DNA from: Rhodothermaceae bacterium
GTDB taxonomy: Bacteria > Bacteroidota > Rhodothermia > Rhodothermales > Bin80
NCBI GenBank assembly: GCA_009841335.1
Contig: VXLY01000078.1
Span: 83,470 to 147,469, forward strand
DNA: 64,000 nucleotides
Direction of reading: 5' to 3'
The notes under the pieces are model-generated. The model saw only the letters and a program-made list of their open reading frames with translations. It was not told the origin of the DNA and did no database searches. Numbering within the stretch: the first letter of the stretch is position 1; each line of letters opens with the position of its first letter. A program made the position numbers and the translations under genes. Positions 37,818 to 48,020 of the stretch are shown piece after piece.

Positions 37818-38702
37818 ATGTCTAAAAAGAAGCATCACTTTACTCATCGACCTACGGTTAAGGGGCCAATTGAATGGCAGGATAAAGGAAAATACACGGA
37901 CATCCTGTACCAGACGGGCGTTCCTGAAACCGATACGGCAGGCATTGCAAAGGTGACGATCAACCGTCCACAGGTTCGCAATGCTTTCCGTCCATTGACG
38001 GTAACCGAAATGCAGAATGCATTCGCCAAAGCCCGTGATGATTCTTCTATTGGAGTGATTGTGCTGACTGGAGCTGGGCCGGATGCTTTTTGTTCTGGGG
38101 GGGATCAGCGCATTCGCGGAGATCATGGATATACCGAGAAAGGCACAGGTACCCAACGCCTGAATGTCCTTGACTTGCAAAGGCAGATTAGAACCTGCCC
38201 CAAGCCGGTAATTGCAATGGTTGCGGGATGGGCTGTCGGAGGCGGACATGTGCTGCACGTTATCTGTGATCTCACGATCGCGGCCGACAACGCCAAATTC
38301 ATGCAAACCGGTCCGAAGGTCGGTTCTTTCGACGGAGGCTACGGAGCGAGTTATCTTGCCCGTCATGTTGGTCAGAAAAAAGCACGGGAAATCTGGTTTT
38401 TGTGCAGACCTTATGACGCCTCCGAAGCTTTACAGATGGGACTCGTAAACACTGTTGTAGAACTGCACGACCTGGAACGCACTACGGTGCAGTGGTGCAG
38501 GGAAATTCTCCAGAATTCAAATATTGCAATACGGATGCTAAAGGCCGGGTTCAATGCAGACTGTGATGGTCAGGCGGGTTTGCAGGAGCTGGCCGGTCAT
38601 GCAACCATGCTGTTCTACATGACCGAGGAGGGGCAGGAGGGTAGGAATGCATACTTGGCCAAGCGTCCACCGGACTTCGACAGAGAAGGCTACAAGCCAT
38701 GA
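37818..38702 (+). CDS. menB: 1,4-dihydroxy-2-naphthoyl-CoA synthase
   Basis: 294 residues of the crotonase superfamily. MenB closes the second ring of o-succinylbenzoyl-CoA to give the naphthoyl-CoA. The signature blocks are all present: [29 protein letters not shown] with the oxyanion-hole Gly-Gly, [15 protein letters not shown] (active-site Asp/Ser region) and [20 protein letters not shown]. The N-terminal extension before TDILYQ is typical of MenB. It starts 13 bp after menD and overlaps menA as ATGA. Conservation leaves little doubt about the function. Confidence 0.96.
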   Translation: MSKKKHHFTHRPTVKGPIEWQDKGKYTDILYQTGVPETDTAGIAKVTINRPQVRNAFRPLTVTEMQNAFAKARDDSSIGVIVLTGAGPDAFCSGGDQRIRGDHGYTEKGTGTQRLNVLDLQRQIRTCPKPVIAMVAGWAVGGGHVLHVICDLTIAADNAKFMQTGPKVGSFDGGYGASYLARHVGQKKAREIWFLCRPYDASEALQMGLVNTVVELHDLERTTVQWCREILQNSNIAIRMLKAGFNADCDGQAGLQELAGHATMLFYMTEEGQEGRNAYLAKRPPDFDREGYKP

Positions 38703-39583
38703 GCAAGAACTCAATCAGTGTTTGGCTTTTGGCTGCTCGACCCAAGACGTTACCCGTTGCAATCGCGCCAATTCTCGTAGGCTCAGCGATGGCATGGGCG
38801 AACGATGGGTTTAACCTAGGCGCAATGCTGGTTGCAATGGTTTGTGCGTTACTGATTACGATTGGGACAAATTTTTGCAATGATTATGCTGATTTTGCGC
38901 GGGGTGCTGACACGGCTAGCCGCAAAGGGCCTACCAGAGTCACGCAAGCCGGACTGGTCTCTCCCGAGCAAATCAGGATAGCCACTTTTGTGGTCTTTGC
39001 ACTTGCTCTAATCCTTGGAATGTACCTAGTCTACCGCGCCGGATGGATAATATTCCTCATTGGCTTGGTTTCGATCGCAGCGGGGATACTCTATACAGCC
39101 GGGCCATGGCCGTTTGGATACAAGGGACTGGGTGATCTGTTTGTGCTGGTGTTTTTTGGGCCGGTGGCCGTTGGCGGGACCTACTACGTCCAGGCGCTTG
39201 AGATTACACCACATGTGATTATCGTAGGCGTCGCTCCCGGTTTGCTCGCAACCGCGGTCTTGCTGGTTAACAATATCCGGGATATAGAGGAAGATCGCAG
39301 GGCGGGCAAGATGACGACGGTGGTCCGGTTCGGTCGCAAGTTCGGTATTGGTATGTGGATTGCCTGTGTGGTTATCGCAGCGCTCCTACCTCTGGAGTTT
39401 GTTCGCTTCACCGGTGAACATATATGGTCTGGGCTCACAGTACTGATCTTGATTCCGGCCATAGGTATACTGCACGGCTTGGTCACAATAAAAGATGCTA
39501 CCCGTTTGAACCCGCTCCTTGGCCAAACTGCGTTACTACTGCTCGCACACAGCGTGATTTTTGCGCTGACGTGGGTTGTTTGA
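38699..39583 (+). CDS. menA: 1,4-dihydroxy-2-naphthoate polyprenyltransferase
   Basis: 294 residues with about eight or nine membrane helices, UbiA superfamily. MenA attaches the polyprenyl chain to dihydroxynaphthoate in the inner membrane. The two Asp-rich motifs that bind Mg-polyprenyl diphosphate are visible: [20 protein letters not shown] and [22 protein letters not shown]. The start overlaps the menB stop, which indicates translational coupling. Chain length cannot be told from sequence. Confidence 0.95.
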   Translation: MSKNSISVWLLAARPKTLPVAIAPILVGSAMAWANDGFNLGAMLVAMVCALLITIGTNFCNDYADFARGADTASRKGPTRVTQAGLVSPEQIRIATFVVFALALILGMYLVYRAGWIIFLIGLVSIAAGILYTAGPWPFGYKGLGDLFVLVFFGPVAVGGTYYVQALEITPHVIIVGVAPGLLATAVLLVNNIRDIEEDRRAGKMTTVVRFGRKFGIGMWIACVVIAALLPLEFVRFTGEHIWSGLTVLILIPAIGILHGLVTIKDATRLNPLLGQTALLLLAHSVIFALTWVV

Positions 39584-39615
39584 CGAACATATCAGGGAAA
39601 CAAGCTCTTTGAACC

Positions 39616-40134
39616 ATGTCGCAGGCATCTGGAACGCTTGAGAGGAGATTCAATAATACATTAAGGTTTCTTCAGGGTGTTTCTCCACCACCAGCCCGTA
39701 TTCTTGACCTTGGTACTCCAAATGAACTTGGGCGGAGGATGGCGGGTGCAGGGTACGAGGTTAGTAATACAGAGGGCGACCTAGAGAAGGCCACGGGCGC
39801 GATTGGAGCTGACGCGGATATTGTAACTGCTTTTGAGATCTTGGAGCATCTGGTGACGCCATACAATGTACTGCACGCTATTCAAGCTCCTCGCCTCGTT
39901 GCGACGGTTCCGCTGCGTTTATGGTTTGCCCCAGCATACTGCAATCCGGACGATCCATGGGATCGACATTTTCATGAGTTTGAAGCCTGGCAGTTTGACT
40001 GGCTACTGGAGCATGCCGGATGGCAGATCGTGCGCACTGAACAATGGGTCAGTTACGGTGCACTGAATGGTATACGTCCACTACTGCGTCGCTTTACGCC
40101 CCGCTACTATGCCGTTGAGGCGGTTCGTCAATAG
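39616..40134 (+). CDS. Small class I SAM-dependent methyltransferase
   Basis: 172 residues. The SAM motif is RILDLGTPNELGRRM, followed by an acidic residue in EVSNTEGDLE, DIVTAFEILEHLVTP (a motif 'post-I/II'-like helix) and the region HFHEFEAWQFDWLLEHAG. The size and the atypical motif I separate it from MenG/UbiE, which are about 240 residues with a DxAxGTGD motif. Position at the end of the men operon, 32 bp after menA, makes a quinone-methylation role tempting, but the sequence does not show it. Other substrates such as lipids or small metabolites are equally possible. Confidence 0.75.
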   Translation: MSQASGTLERRFNNTLRFLQGVSPPPARILDLGTPNELGRRMAGAGYEVSNTEGDLEKATGAIGADADIVTAFEILEHLVTPYNVLHAIQAPRLVATVPLRLWFAPAYCNPDDPWDRHFHEFEAWQFDWLLEHAGWQIVRTEQWVSYGALNGIRPLLRRFTPRYYAVEAVRQ

Positions 40135-40236
40135 AAGTGTCCGTGTGGGCGTATCCCAAGGCGGGTCGCTATTACGGCTACGGGAACCGTAACTACCCCG
40201 GCAAAAGCAACCTCTGTTTGCCGCTGGGAGGTCGCG

Positions 40237-41277
40237 TTATGTTTTCGCATGCCAGACGCGATGCAATATTGATTGATCTAGATCGTGGGTTTCTATGGAT
40301 CCCTCTGGTAGCAGCATGGGACCGCTCAATTGTAAAGGGACCCTAAAGACATCCCGTTCAAATACTTTTTGCGTATCCAGACCATGTATTTCCTTTGGGA
40401 GCTTTCTGGCCAATTCAATCAGGCCGAGCATTCCCACACCAGATTCATAGGAGGAACTGATGATACACCGTGCGTTGTCTTGTATGGCTTGTTCAATATG
40501 TGTGAAGGTTGTGTAGATCCCCCCGGCCAGTGTCGGTTTTAGCACCCGAACATCGGCAAACTTGTGGTATTTTTCAGCATCCCGTTCTCGAAGGGTTTCA
40601 TCTAGCGCTATTGGAATAGTGCAGTTTCGGGCCAACTCCATAAGTTCGGTCTTATCGTTCAAGGGCTCTTCAAGGTAGTCAAGTCTCAAATTTTGAGTGG
40701 CTCGGACGAATTTCTTCGCCGTATTTATTGACCAGGAACGGTTCGCGTCAACACGCACTTTAAGTTCTGGGTATTTTCCGCAAATTGTGTGCACTGTGTT
40801 CAAATCCTCCTCGACAGTTTGTCGTCCAAGTTTGAGCTTCGCAGCCCGATAATCTGAGCTGACAAGACTGTGCGCGAGATGGGTTTGTTGATCTTCCTGA
40901 TGCCCGATCAAGCCACAACACGCTACGGCTGATGCTTCTTGCAGGGACTGTTTTCTTGTTGTTGTGTCAAGATTGCAGAGAGCAAGTTCAAACCCAAATC
41001 GAACCGACGGGGGAATCTTGATTGCACTCAGATCCGAAGTGCGTAGTGGCGACTCCAGGATTTCCCTGGCAAACACCTCGGCCCATGCTTGTGCCTCTGC
41101 TAATGATTCTGCGCTGAATCCAGGTAAGGGTGCAATATCTCCCCATCCTGAGTAATCGCTATGACCCAGGCACACCAATAGACCGCTTCGGTGTGTACGG
41201 GCTTGCCCGGCCCAGGCAATGGGAGTGGTCAGACGCAGTTTGTACCTATAGATACTGGCTGAATCAATAACGGTCAT
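40237..41277 (-). CDS. menC: o-Succinylbenzoate synthase
   Basis: 346 residues of the enolase superfamily (muconate-lactonizing subgroup), dehydrating SHCHC to o-succinylbenzoate. The catalytic set is visible in order: AAKLKLG (Lys acid/base of the KxK motif), VRVDANRSW (metal Asp), DYLEEPL (metal Glu), IALDETL (metal Asp) and VLKPTLAGG (second catalytic Lys). The N-terminal capping domain includes TPIAWAGQARTHRSG and GWGDIAPLPGFSAES. It is on the minus strand and convergent with the methyltransferase gene, while the other men genes are on the plus strand, so it has its own promoter. It supplies the substrate for MenE. Confidence 0.94.
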   Translation of the reverse strand: MTVIDSASIYRYKLRLTTPIAWAGQARTHRSGLLVCLGHSDYSGWGDIAPLPGFSAESLAEAQAWAEVFAREILESPLRTSDLSAIKIPPSVRFGFELALCNLDTTTRKQSLQEASAVACCGLIGHQEDQQTHLAHSLVSSDYRAAKLKLGRQTVEEDLNTVHTICGKYPELKVRVDANRSWSINTAKKFVRATQNLRLDYLEEPLNDKTELMELARNCTIPIALDETLRERDAEKYHKFADVRVLKPTLAGGIYTTFTHIEQAIQDNARCIISSSYESGVGMLGLIELARKLPKEIHGLDTQKVFERDVFRVPLQLSGPMLLPEGSIETHDLDQSILHRVWHAKT

Positions 41278-41787
41278 GTTCCAGGCCTTTGAGGTCGGAT
41301 GGTACAGTATATAGTCGAACTGAAACTTACCACTGTTGAGAGGAAGGCATCATGGGGTTCATTGGAGTAGCAGATTTCACGAATTCGTCCGATAATCCCA
41401 AGGAATTCTCCAATCATGTCCAGCCCCAATTTACGCCCCCCTCTGAGATGTCTGACTGGTTGTTTCACAACCTGAATACACGCACATTCCGTTTCGATCA
41501 GCGTGATTGACTGGAGATAAATTCATATGGGCATTGAGCCTTGAATATCCTCATTCTGAGAACTCGCAAATATAACAAGTTGCCAACCAGCTAATACTTG
41601 TCAGTGCTCCAGCCAATTGATGGGTTTCTACTCTGAATGTCGTGGATAGAACCCACACAAGATTTTAGGGTAAATCGGCGAGTAGTATGTTTAAATGAAT
41701 CCCAGAATTCTATTCAGCTAATACTCGCCAACCTTGACGATACGCGCAAAGTTGATGAACAAGCGCATATAGTCAAATTTTTCGACT
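41278..41787. other. 510-bp stretch between menC and the subtilisin-LRR gene
   Basis: This divergent intergenic stretch must hold promoters for both genes, but no clear -10/-33 pair, terminator or RNA could be assigned by eye. A 73-codon frame at 41637-41858 overlaps the next gene and shows no family. Confidence 0.4.
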
Positions 41788-44700
41788 ATGAGAATCCATC
41801 AGCCAGGCGCTTCAGTGACGTTTGGGCTTGTACTTGTTCTACTCTTCTGCACAGGTAGGGTACTGGCTCAGAGCGTTCCGGAGGTCGTCCCCTATGCGGT
41901 GGTGGTTCAATTCGAAGCCGGAATTTCTATTCCCGGCAAAGCAGCCGCAACCGGATTACAGGTCTTTGATCGGAAGGCGGCCGCTTACGGGGTGCACACG
42001 ATTGAGCGCATGTATCCGTTTCTGGATCATGTGGATCCGACTCCCGAGACGAGACGCAATCTTCTGGCGTTGCGTCGCACGTATTACGTGCGCTATAGTG
42101 CCGACGTGACCCCTGAACGCGTTTCCAGAGATCTTGCCCTTGCCCCCGGTATCGTCTACGCCGAACCAGTTCCCGTGAATCGTACCCCGAGGCCAGTCCG
42201 CTGGGAACGCATAGATCCGAATGACCCCGGATTCAATGACCAGCCGGAACATGCGTTAATGCGGTTGCCAGAGGCGTGGGATGTGGTCAAGGGTGAGGAT
42301 GGATCGCCGCGGGTCGTCATTGCTGTGGTGGACGGTGGCGGTGAATGGCGCCACGAGGACCTTCTGGCGAATGTATGGACGAATGAGGATGAAATTCCAG
42401 CCAACGGGATTGATGACGACAACAATGGATTCATTGATGATGTGCACGGCGTAAACTTTGCCAACGGCGACGACACGAACAACGATCCGACGGGGCTGCC
42501 GGAGACGCCCGGTAGTGCTCTTCACGGCACGGCTGTTGCAGGATCGGCTGGTGCGGTGACCAACAACAATGTGGGGGTGGCCGGGGCAGCCTGGAATGCA
42601 GAGATTATGCACATCAACGCGGGGTGCGCTGGTGGCGATAACCTCATTTGCTATGGCTACGAGGGCATCCTTTATGCGGCCATGAGTGGGGCAGACATCA
42701 TCAATGCTAGTTGGAGTAGTGTGGTGGCAGACGACCAACAAGTGAGGCATCTTGATCAGACGCTTGATCTGGCAACCGACACGGGCGCTCTGGTTGTGGT
42801 CTCGGCTAGTAATAGCAACCTTAGCAATGACCTTTTCCGGTTCTATCCGGCCCGTTCACCACGGGTACTGTCAGTAGGTGCAACGGAGAAGGCCACACGC
42901 AGGCGGGCGGGATTTTCGAACTACGGAAGACTGGTAAACGTGTTTGCTCCAGGTGTGAACATCCTGACCACCGGATCCGGCAATGGTTATGTATTGATCA
43001 GCGGGACATCGTTTTCGTCTCCCCTAACGGCTGGCGTGGCGGCGTTGGCGAAGACACGATTTCCCACCATGGATCCAGACGCCCTGCGGGAACACATTCG
43101 GTTGACGAGCGAGAGCATTGACACGCAGAATCCCGGGTTTGCCGGTCAACTGGGCCGGGGGATGGTGAATGCGCTGGCGGCCGTTCAGGCGCCGACCCTG
43201 CCAGCGGTGCGCCTGAAGCGCTGGAGTTGGGCAGATCAGGACGGCGACCGTCAGATTGCCTCCGGCGACGTCGTGACCATCACGGCAACGGTAGTCAATT
43301 ATCTTGCCGATGCCCGCGGACTGAGCGTGGGGCTGGTAGGCGCAGAACCCTATTCGTTCCTTGACATGACAACGGCGGAGGCGGAGGTCGGCTTTCTGGC
43401 CGGCGGGGATTCGACAGAGATCCATTTTGAATTCAGGGTGGCTGCGGATGCGCCCGACAACCAGCGGGTACGCCTCTACACGCGAATTCAGGACGGCGTG
43501 TTTACAGACGGAGTGGACCAACTCTCGTTTCGGGTCAACCTGTCACTTGAGGCACTTCACCAGAGCCTGAGTGTGTTTTACACGGCGACGGACGGAGACA
43601 ATTGGATACAGAATGACAACTGGGACATAACGAGGGTGCCAAGTGAGGGCGAGTTGACCACGTGGTTTGGCGTCAATCTTAGTGAGGGATTCTTGGTCGG
43701 GTTGGCTATGGGAGCAAACAATCTCAGGGGGACATTGCCGCCCGAACTCGAGAACTTGCGAAACCTACGAACTCTTACTCTATCCAGGAATGAGGGACTG
43801 ACTGGGCCGATTCCGCCTGAACTTGGGAACCTCGAACAACTGCGGGTGCTGAGTCTGTGGTATAATTCCCTGGCTGGGAAGATCCCACCCGAACTCGGTA
43901 ACCTTGAACAGCTACAGGCGCTGTTGCTGTCTGACAATGTCCTTTCCGGGTCGATTCCGCCCGAACTCGGAAACCTCGAGCAATTGCAAGCACTGTGGCT
44001 GTATAACAACTCCCTTTCCGGGCCGATTCCGCCTGAACTCGGTAACCTTGAACAACTGCGGGAGCTGTTGCTGTCAGACAATTCCCTTTCCGGATCGATC
44101 CCTCCTGAACTCGGGAACCTCGAGCAACTAAAGTTCCTGAACCTGTTTAGCAATTCCCTATCCGGGGAGATCCCACCCGCACTCGCGAACCTAGAACAAC
44201 TGCAGAGACTGCACCTGAATAACAATTCCCTTTCTGGATCGATCCCGCCTGAACTCGGGAACCTTCAACAACTGCAGGTACTGTTGCTGTCTGGTAATTT
44301 TCTTTCCGGGCCGATTCCGTCCGATCTCGGGAAACTCGAACAGCTGCAGGCGCTTTACCTTTCTGGTAATTCTCTATCCGGATCGATTCCGCCCGAACTC
44401 GGGAAACTCGAACAACTCCATGCGCTGCACCTTTCTGGTAATTCTCTATCCGGATCAATTCCGTCCGAACTCGGGAAACTCGAACCACTGAAGGGACTGT
44501 ATCTGGCTAACAATTCCCTTTCCGGGGAAATCTCGCCCGAACTCGGGAACCTTGAACAAGTGCAGGCGCTGTGGCTGTCTGGCAATTCCCTCTCCGGGCC
44601 GATCCCGCCCGAATTCGGGAACCTTGAACAACTGCGGTCCCTGTTGCTGTGGGGCAATTCCGTTTCCGGGTCAATCCCGCCCGAACTCGGGAGCCTTGAA

Positions 44701-45534
44701 CGGCTGGAGGAGCTGAACCTGGGTCAAAATTCACTTTCCGGGCCGATCCCACCCGAACTCGGGAATCTTTCGCGGCTGAAGCACCTACACGTAAACGGGA
44801 ATGCCCTCACGGGATGGCTTCCAAGGAGCTTGATGCAATTGGATAGTCTTGAGACATTTTACTTCAGCGGCCAAAGCCTTTGTGCTCCTGCCGACGATGA
44901 GTTTCAAATGTGGCTGAACCGCATTCCAAATCACTCGGGACCAACGTGTATCGCATTGCACTTTGCTATCGACATCCCGGATCAATCGTTTCCACGTACG
45001 CTGCCCATTACCCCGCTGATCCTGCCGGAAGCCCAAGGAGGTATTTCACCGATTACTTACACCCTGACTCCCATACTCCCCGATGGACTCGTATATGACT
45101 CATCGACACGCACGATCAGCGGAGCGCCGACGATGGTGACTTCAACTCCGATTCCTTATGCTTTCAAGGCGATCGATTCTACTGGGGAGACGGATAGCCT
45201 AGTGTTCAGTATTGAAGTCTTCAGCCCAGTTGCTTCGGAGCAACTGGAGCTGCCGGAATCGTTCATGGTCCATGGGAACTACCCCAACCCTTTCCTGAAA
45301 TCCACACATTTGGTCATTGACCTTCCCTGGTCCGCCACCCTAAACGTGGAGGTATTTGATGTGATGGGACGGCGTGTACTTTCGCAACCTCCGGTTGATC
45401 TGACAGCTGGCTGGGGCCGGAGCATCCGTCTTGAAGGCGCGGCACTGCCCTCGGGTCTGTATTTGTATCGGATTCGGGCGAACTCGCCAGTGGGAATTCA
45501 AAGACAGGCTGGCCGCTTCCTGCGTGTGCGGTAG
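41788..45534 (+). CDS. Secreted subtilisin-family protease with plant-type LRRs and T9SS sorting domain
   Basis: 1248 residues. A signal peptide (cleavage near VLA-Q, residue 28) and a propeptide-like region precede an S8 peptidase domain with the triad D182 (VVDGGGEWRHEDL), H246 (LHGTAVAGSAGA) and S408 (SGTSFSSP). The Asp motif is DGG rather than DSG/DTG. A stalk leads to 15 tandem 24-residue leucine-rich repeats (651-1011) of the plant type L-x-x-L-x-L-x-x-N-x-LSG-x-IPPELG. A putative-Ig domain (TYTLTPILPDGLVYDSS, TISGAPT) follows, then a type IX secretion C-terminal domain (MVHGNYPNPF, VEVFDVMGRRV, GLYLYRI). It is probably exported to the cell surface. It separates menC from menE and has no obvious functional partner nearby. 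Confidence 0.9.
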   Translation: MRIHQPGASVTFGLVLVLLFCTGRVLAQSVPEVVPYAVVVQFEAGISIPGKAAATGLQVFDRKAAAYGVHTIERMYPFLDHVDPTPETRRNLLALRRTYYVRYSADVTPERVSRDLALAPGIVYAEPVPVNRTPRPVRWERIDPNDPGFNDQPEHALMRLPEAWDVVKGEDGSPRVVIAVVDGGGEWRHEDLLANVWTNEDEIPANGIDDDNNGFIDDVHGVNFANGDDTNNDPTGLPETPGSALHGTAVAGSAGAVTNNNVGVAGAAWNAEIMHINAGCAGGDNLICYGYEGILYAAMSGADIINASWSSVVADDQQVRHLDQTLDLATDTGALVVVSASNSNLSNDLFRFYPARSPRVLSVGATEKATRRRAGFSNYGRLVNVFAPGVNILTTGSGNGYVLISGTSFSSPLTAGVAALAKTRFPTMDPDALREHIRLTSESIDTQNPGFAGQLGRGMVNALAAVQAPTLPAVRLKRWSWADQDGDRQIASGDVVTITATVVNYLADARGLSVGLVGAEPYSFLDMTTAEAEVGFLAGGDSTEIHFEFRVAADAPDNQRVRLYTRIQDGVFTDGVDQLSFRVNLSLEALHQSLSVFYTATDGDNWIQNDNWDITRVPSEGELTTWFGVNLSEGFLVGLAMGANNLRGTLPPELENLRNLRTLTLSRNEGLTGPIPPELGNLEQLRVLSLWYNSLAGKIPPELGNLEQLQALLLSDNVLSGSIPPELGNLEQLQALWLYNNSLSGPIPPELGNLEQLRELLLSDNSLSGSIPPELGNLEQLKFLNLFSNSLSGEIPPALANLEQLQRLHLNNNSLSGSIPPELGNLQQLQVLLLSGNFLSGPIPSDLGKLEQLQALYLSGNSLSGSIPPELGKLEQLHALHLSGNSLSGSIPSELGKLEPLKGLYLANNSLSGEISPELGNLEQVQALWLSGNSLSGPIPPEFGNLEQLRSLLLWGNSVSGSIPPELGSLERLEELNLGQNSLSGPIPPELGNLSRLKHLHVNGNALTGWLPRSLMQLDSLETFYFSGQSLCAPADDEFQMWLNRIPNHSGPTCIALHFAIDIPDQSFPRTLPITPLILPEAQGGISPITYTLTPILPDGLVYDSSTRTISGAPTMVTSTPIPYAFKAIDSTGETDSLVFSIEVFSPVASEQLELPESFMVHGNYPNPFLKSTHLVIDLPWSATLNVEVFDVMGRRVLSQPPVDLTAGWGRSIRLEGAALPSGLYLYRIRANSPVGIQRQAGRFLRVR
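43738..44820 (+). repeat. Tandem 72-bp repeats encoding 15 leucine-rich repeats
   Basis: Units begin at PPEL codons at 43738, 43813 (first unit 75 bp), 43885 and then every 72 bp to 44749. Each encodes PPELGNLEQL-x-x-L-x-L-x-x-NSLSG-x-I. High nucleotide identity between neighbouring units suggests expansion and contraction by recombination. Confidence 0.9.
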
Positions 45535-46331
45535 AAAACGTGTAGGTGCGGTGCCGCTTGAAAGAGCCCAACGGGATGCATACAGGGAATCCATGGCCAA
45601 CCATCAATCCTGCATCTCATGGGTCTTAGCAGCCTCGGTATCTCGCCGAATCGTTACGACAAAACCTCATTTTCTGCTGACCTAATGCATGTCAAGCAAG
45701 GTGCCTTGTTATGGCATTTAATCCACGGTTCTCTAACCAGCGGTTTCCGCTTTTGCGAGGAGTGGACGATGGCCTGCCACCCTCGTCACACCACAGCTCA
45801 CGATCTGTCGAACCCGTGCGAATAGATCTGTCTAGTCGTAGCCAGGGCAATACGTCCTAGTAAGTAAACAATCTGCTGTTTCTATCCGCATATGTATGGA
45901 ATAATTGACTTTGAATGAGTCAGAATGAATTATTTTTATGTGAGATCTGATGAACGAGTGTGCGCAGGGACAAGATGATTTCAGGCTTTTTTCATTGACG
46001 TCCAATTGCAAACTGGTGTAGCGTGGGAGGTTCCAAATGGGGCGATATGTATTGTTTCGGGCTACAAACGCGTGCGGCTACACCGCGAGCGCGTTCGGGT
46101 TACTGGCCGCTGTGATCCAGAAGTAACCCTCAGGGAACTGCATACTGTTTACTGAGGGAATTAATTTGTCTTCCTTAGGTAGAATATCCGCACGTTACCG
46201 GTGGCGTACAACTTCCGGCTAACCCGCTGGATCACCTTTCTCCGGTTTGTCCGATTGAGGGATTACCGAACAAAAACTGATTTATCATTTCACATAGTCC
46301 CGTAAGTAAGCTTGAATGTAGCGCAGATCAA
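45535..46331. other. 797-bp stretch before menE without a supported gene
   Basis: No ORF has a recognisable family. A 29-codon frame at 46037-46126 is preceded by GGGAGG and followed directly by a 7-bp inverted repeat (CCCTCAG at 46127-46133, CTGAGGG at 46152-46158). This could be a tiny leader or chance, and I give it little weight. No tRNA or repeat was seen. Confidence 0.4.
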
Positions 46332-47669
46332 ATGCCGACCAAGGCTGAGCTATATGTTCCTGCGTCATTGTTTTCTAATGAAAACCCGCTGTGGGGGGCT
46401 TCGGCCAAGGTGGCTGGCTACATGGTCCGCAATCGCATATCAAGGGTAGGCATTTGCTTGCAACCCGGCCGGCAGGCGGTGGAGGTACTGTTGGGTTGTG
46501 TGTATGCTGGAGCGTCGGCATGTATGCTGAGCATGCGCTGGCCCGGAGCCGCGGTGAATCAGGCGCTTGGACAATTGGGGATCGAATATGCGTTTACCAC
46601 ACGTACAGATCTGGAGGTTGAGTGCCTGGATCCTGCTGTATGCTATGCTGAGAAGCCGCATATAGCCGACGTCGGTTCCTATGAAGATGTAGCCACGATA
46701 GTCTATACATCAGGTTCTTCAGCAACTCCCAAAGCTGTGGCACACAGTCTGGAGAATCACGTAACCAGTGCACAAAGTGCGTGTGCGGCTCTGGATTTAG
46801 GGAGTAGCGATCGGTGGCTATTGAGCCTTCCACTCTGGCATGTTTCAGGGATCAGCATCGTCTTTCGTTGTTCAATAGCCGGTGCAAGGATTGTCATCCC
46901 CGATCCTGGGATGTCTCTTATAGAGGCGCTGTCCAACTATCAGATCACGCATGTCTCCATGGTTCCAACTCAACTAATACGAGTCCTGGAGCAAGCCCAG
47001 AAGCCTCCAAGGCACTTACGTTCAGTCATCGTAGGAGGAGGCCCTATGCCTCAAGGTGTCTTGAAAATGGCAATTAACAAAGGATGGCCGATCCGCACGA
47101 CGTATGGGATGACGGAAACGACTTCGATGGTCACACTAAGCAATAAAAATCCATCTCCTGGTTCCTCTGGGCATGTACTGCAGGGAAATGAACTCAAGAT
47201 TGCCGGAGATGGCGAGATACTGGTTCGCAGCCAGGCCGTTTGCCTTGGATACCTGAATGATGACACGATTGTGAATATTGCAGATGATGATGGATGGCTG
47301 CACACTGGGGACCTGGGACGATTCGACGAAAACGGGGAATTCTATGTTCTTGGACGAAAGGACAACATGTTTATTTCAGGCGGGGAAAATATAAGTCCAG
47401 AAGAAATCGAATACGCGCTCTGCGATGTTCACGGAGTGCAAAAAGCTGTCGTAGTCCCAGTGCCTGATCCAGAATTCGGACAGCGTCCAATAGCATTTAT
47501 TAAAGGGAGCGCCAAGTTTAAGGACTTGGAAAGGATTCTCAATCGTGAGCTTCCTAGATTCAAGATCCCCAAATACTATCCCTGGCCGGAACACATCCAG
47601 TCACACTCGCTCAAACCCGACCGAAAATTATTCGCTGAGCTCGCATTCCAACTTCAGAAGAACCCCTGA
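46332..47669 (+). CDS. menE: o-Succinylbenzoate-CoA ligase
   Basis: 445 residues of the acyl-adenylating (ANL) superfamily. MenE activates o-succinylbenzoate with ATP and CoA. Motifs are the P-loop TIVYTSGSSATPKAVAHS, the aromatic and acid motif TYGMTETTSM, then LHTGDLGRFDENGEFYVLGRKD and the hinge-linked FISGGENISPEEIEYAL. The length is at the short end of the family (MenE about 450-490 residues). The Men pathway in this window would be complete from chorismate to demethylmenaquinone apart from MenH and a thioesterase. A general acyl-CoA ligase is the alternative, but the neighbours favour MenE. Confidence 0.85.
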   Translation: MPTKAELYVPASLFSNENPLWGASAKVAGYMVRNRISRVGICLQPGRQAVEVLLGCVYAGASACMLSMRWPGAAVNQALGQLGIEYAFTTRTDLEVECLDPAVCYAEKPHIADVGSYEDVATIVYTSGSSATPKAVAHSLENHVTSAQSACAALDLGSSDRWLLSLPLWHVSGISIVFRCSIAGARIVIPDPGMSLIEALSNYQITHVSMVPTQLIRVLEQAQKPPRHLRSVIVGGGPMPQGVLKMAINKGWPIRTTYGMTETTSMVTLSNKNPSPGSSGHVLQGNELKIAGDGEILVRSQAVCLGYLNDDTIVNIADDDGWLHTGDLGRFDENGEFYVLGRKDNMFISGGENISPEEIEYALCDVHGVQKAVVVPVPDPEFGQRPIAFIKGSAKFKDLERILNRELPRFKIPKYYPWPEHIQSHSLKPDRKLFAELAFQLQKNP

Positions 47670-48020
47670 CTTTTTGTTAGTCCAACTGAAAGCGTATATC
47701 TTGAGGGTGTATGCAGAACGCCCATGCGTATCTGCAGGATCTAACCTTAAATGAAACATCGCTCGGATAACCAAGAATGTAAATGGTCAAACTAATCCGA
47801 TTCTCGCGCAGACACTCCATACCCTTACAAATTCATTCCTCAATGTTCCTTGTCGATTCGTCATTACTTTCGTTACATGTACTTCATCCAACACTTCGTG
47901 CCCAGTAAGCTGACACAATTTCCAAACACAAATGCACTGAAGTCGCCATGGAATTCTCAGTCGAAACTCCCGATTGGCAAGGACAATCATGCCTGGCTTA
48001 TCAAGTTCTCATGTTGCAGT
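47670..48020. other. 351-bp stretch between menE and the LRR gene
   Basis: No gene is supported here. The downstream LRR reading frame is open from 47850, but its first 57 codons do not form a signal peptide and look like untranslated leader. Confidence 0.4.

Noticed and set aside
40137..40346. 69-codon plus-strand ORF after the methyltransferase
   Set aside because: It overlaps the end of menC and has a GTG start with no family.
43578..44752. Several long minus-strand ORFs rich in Ser, Arg and Gly
   Set aside because: They are antisense shadows of the 72-bp LRR repeats, which keep the reverse frames open by periodicity.
46037..46158. 29-codon ORF with good ribosome binding site followed by a 7-bp inverted repeat
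   Set aside because: The product has no family and the hairpin loop is long; chance is likely.
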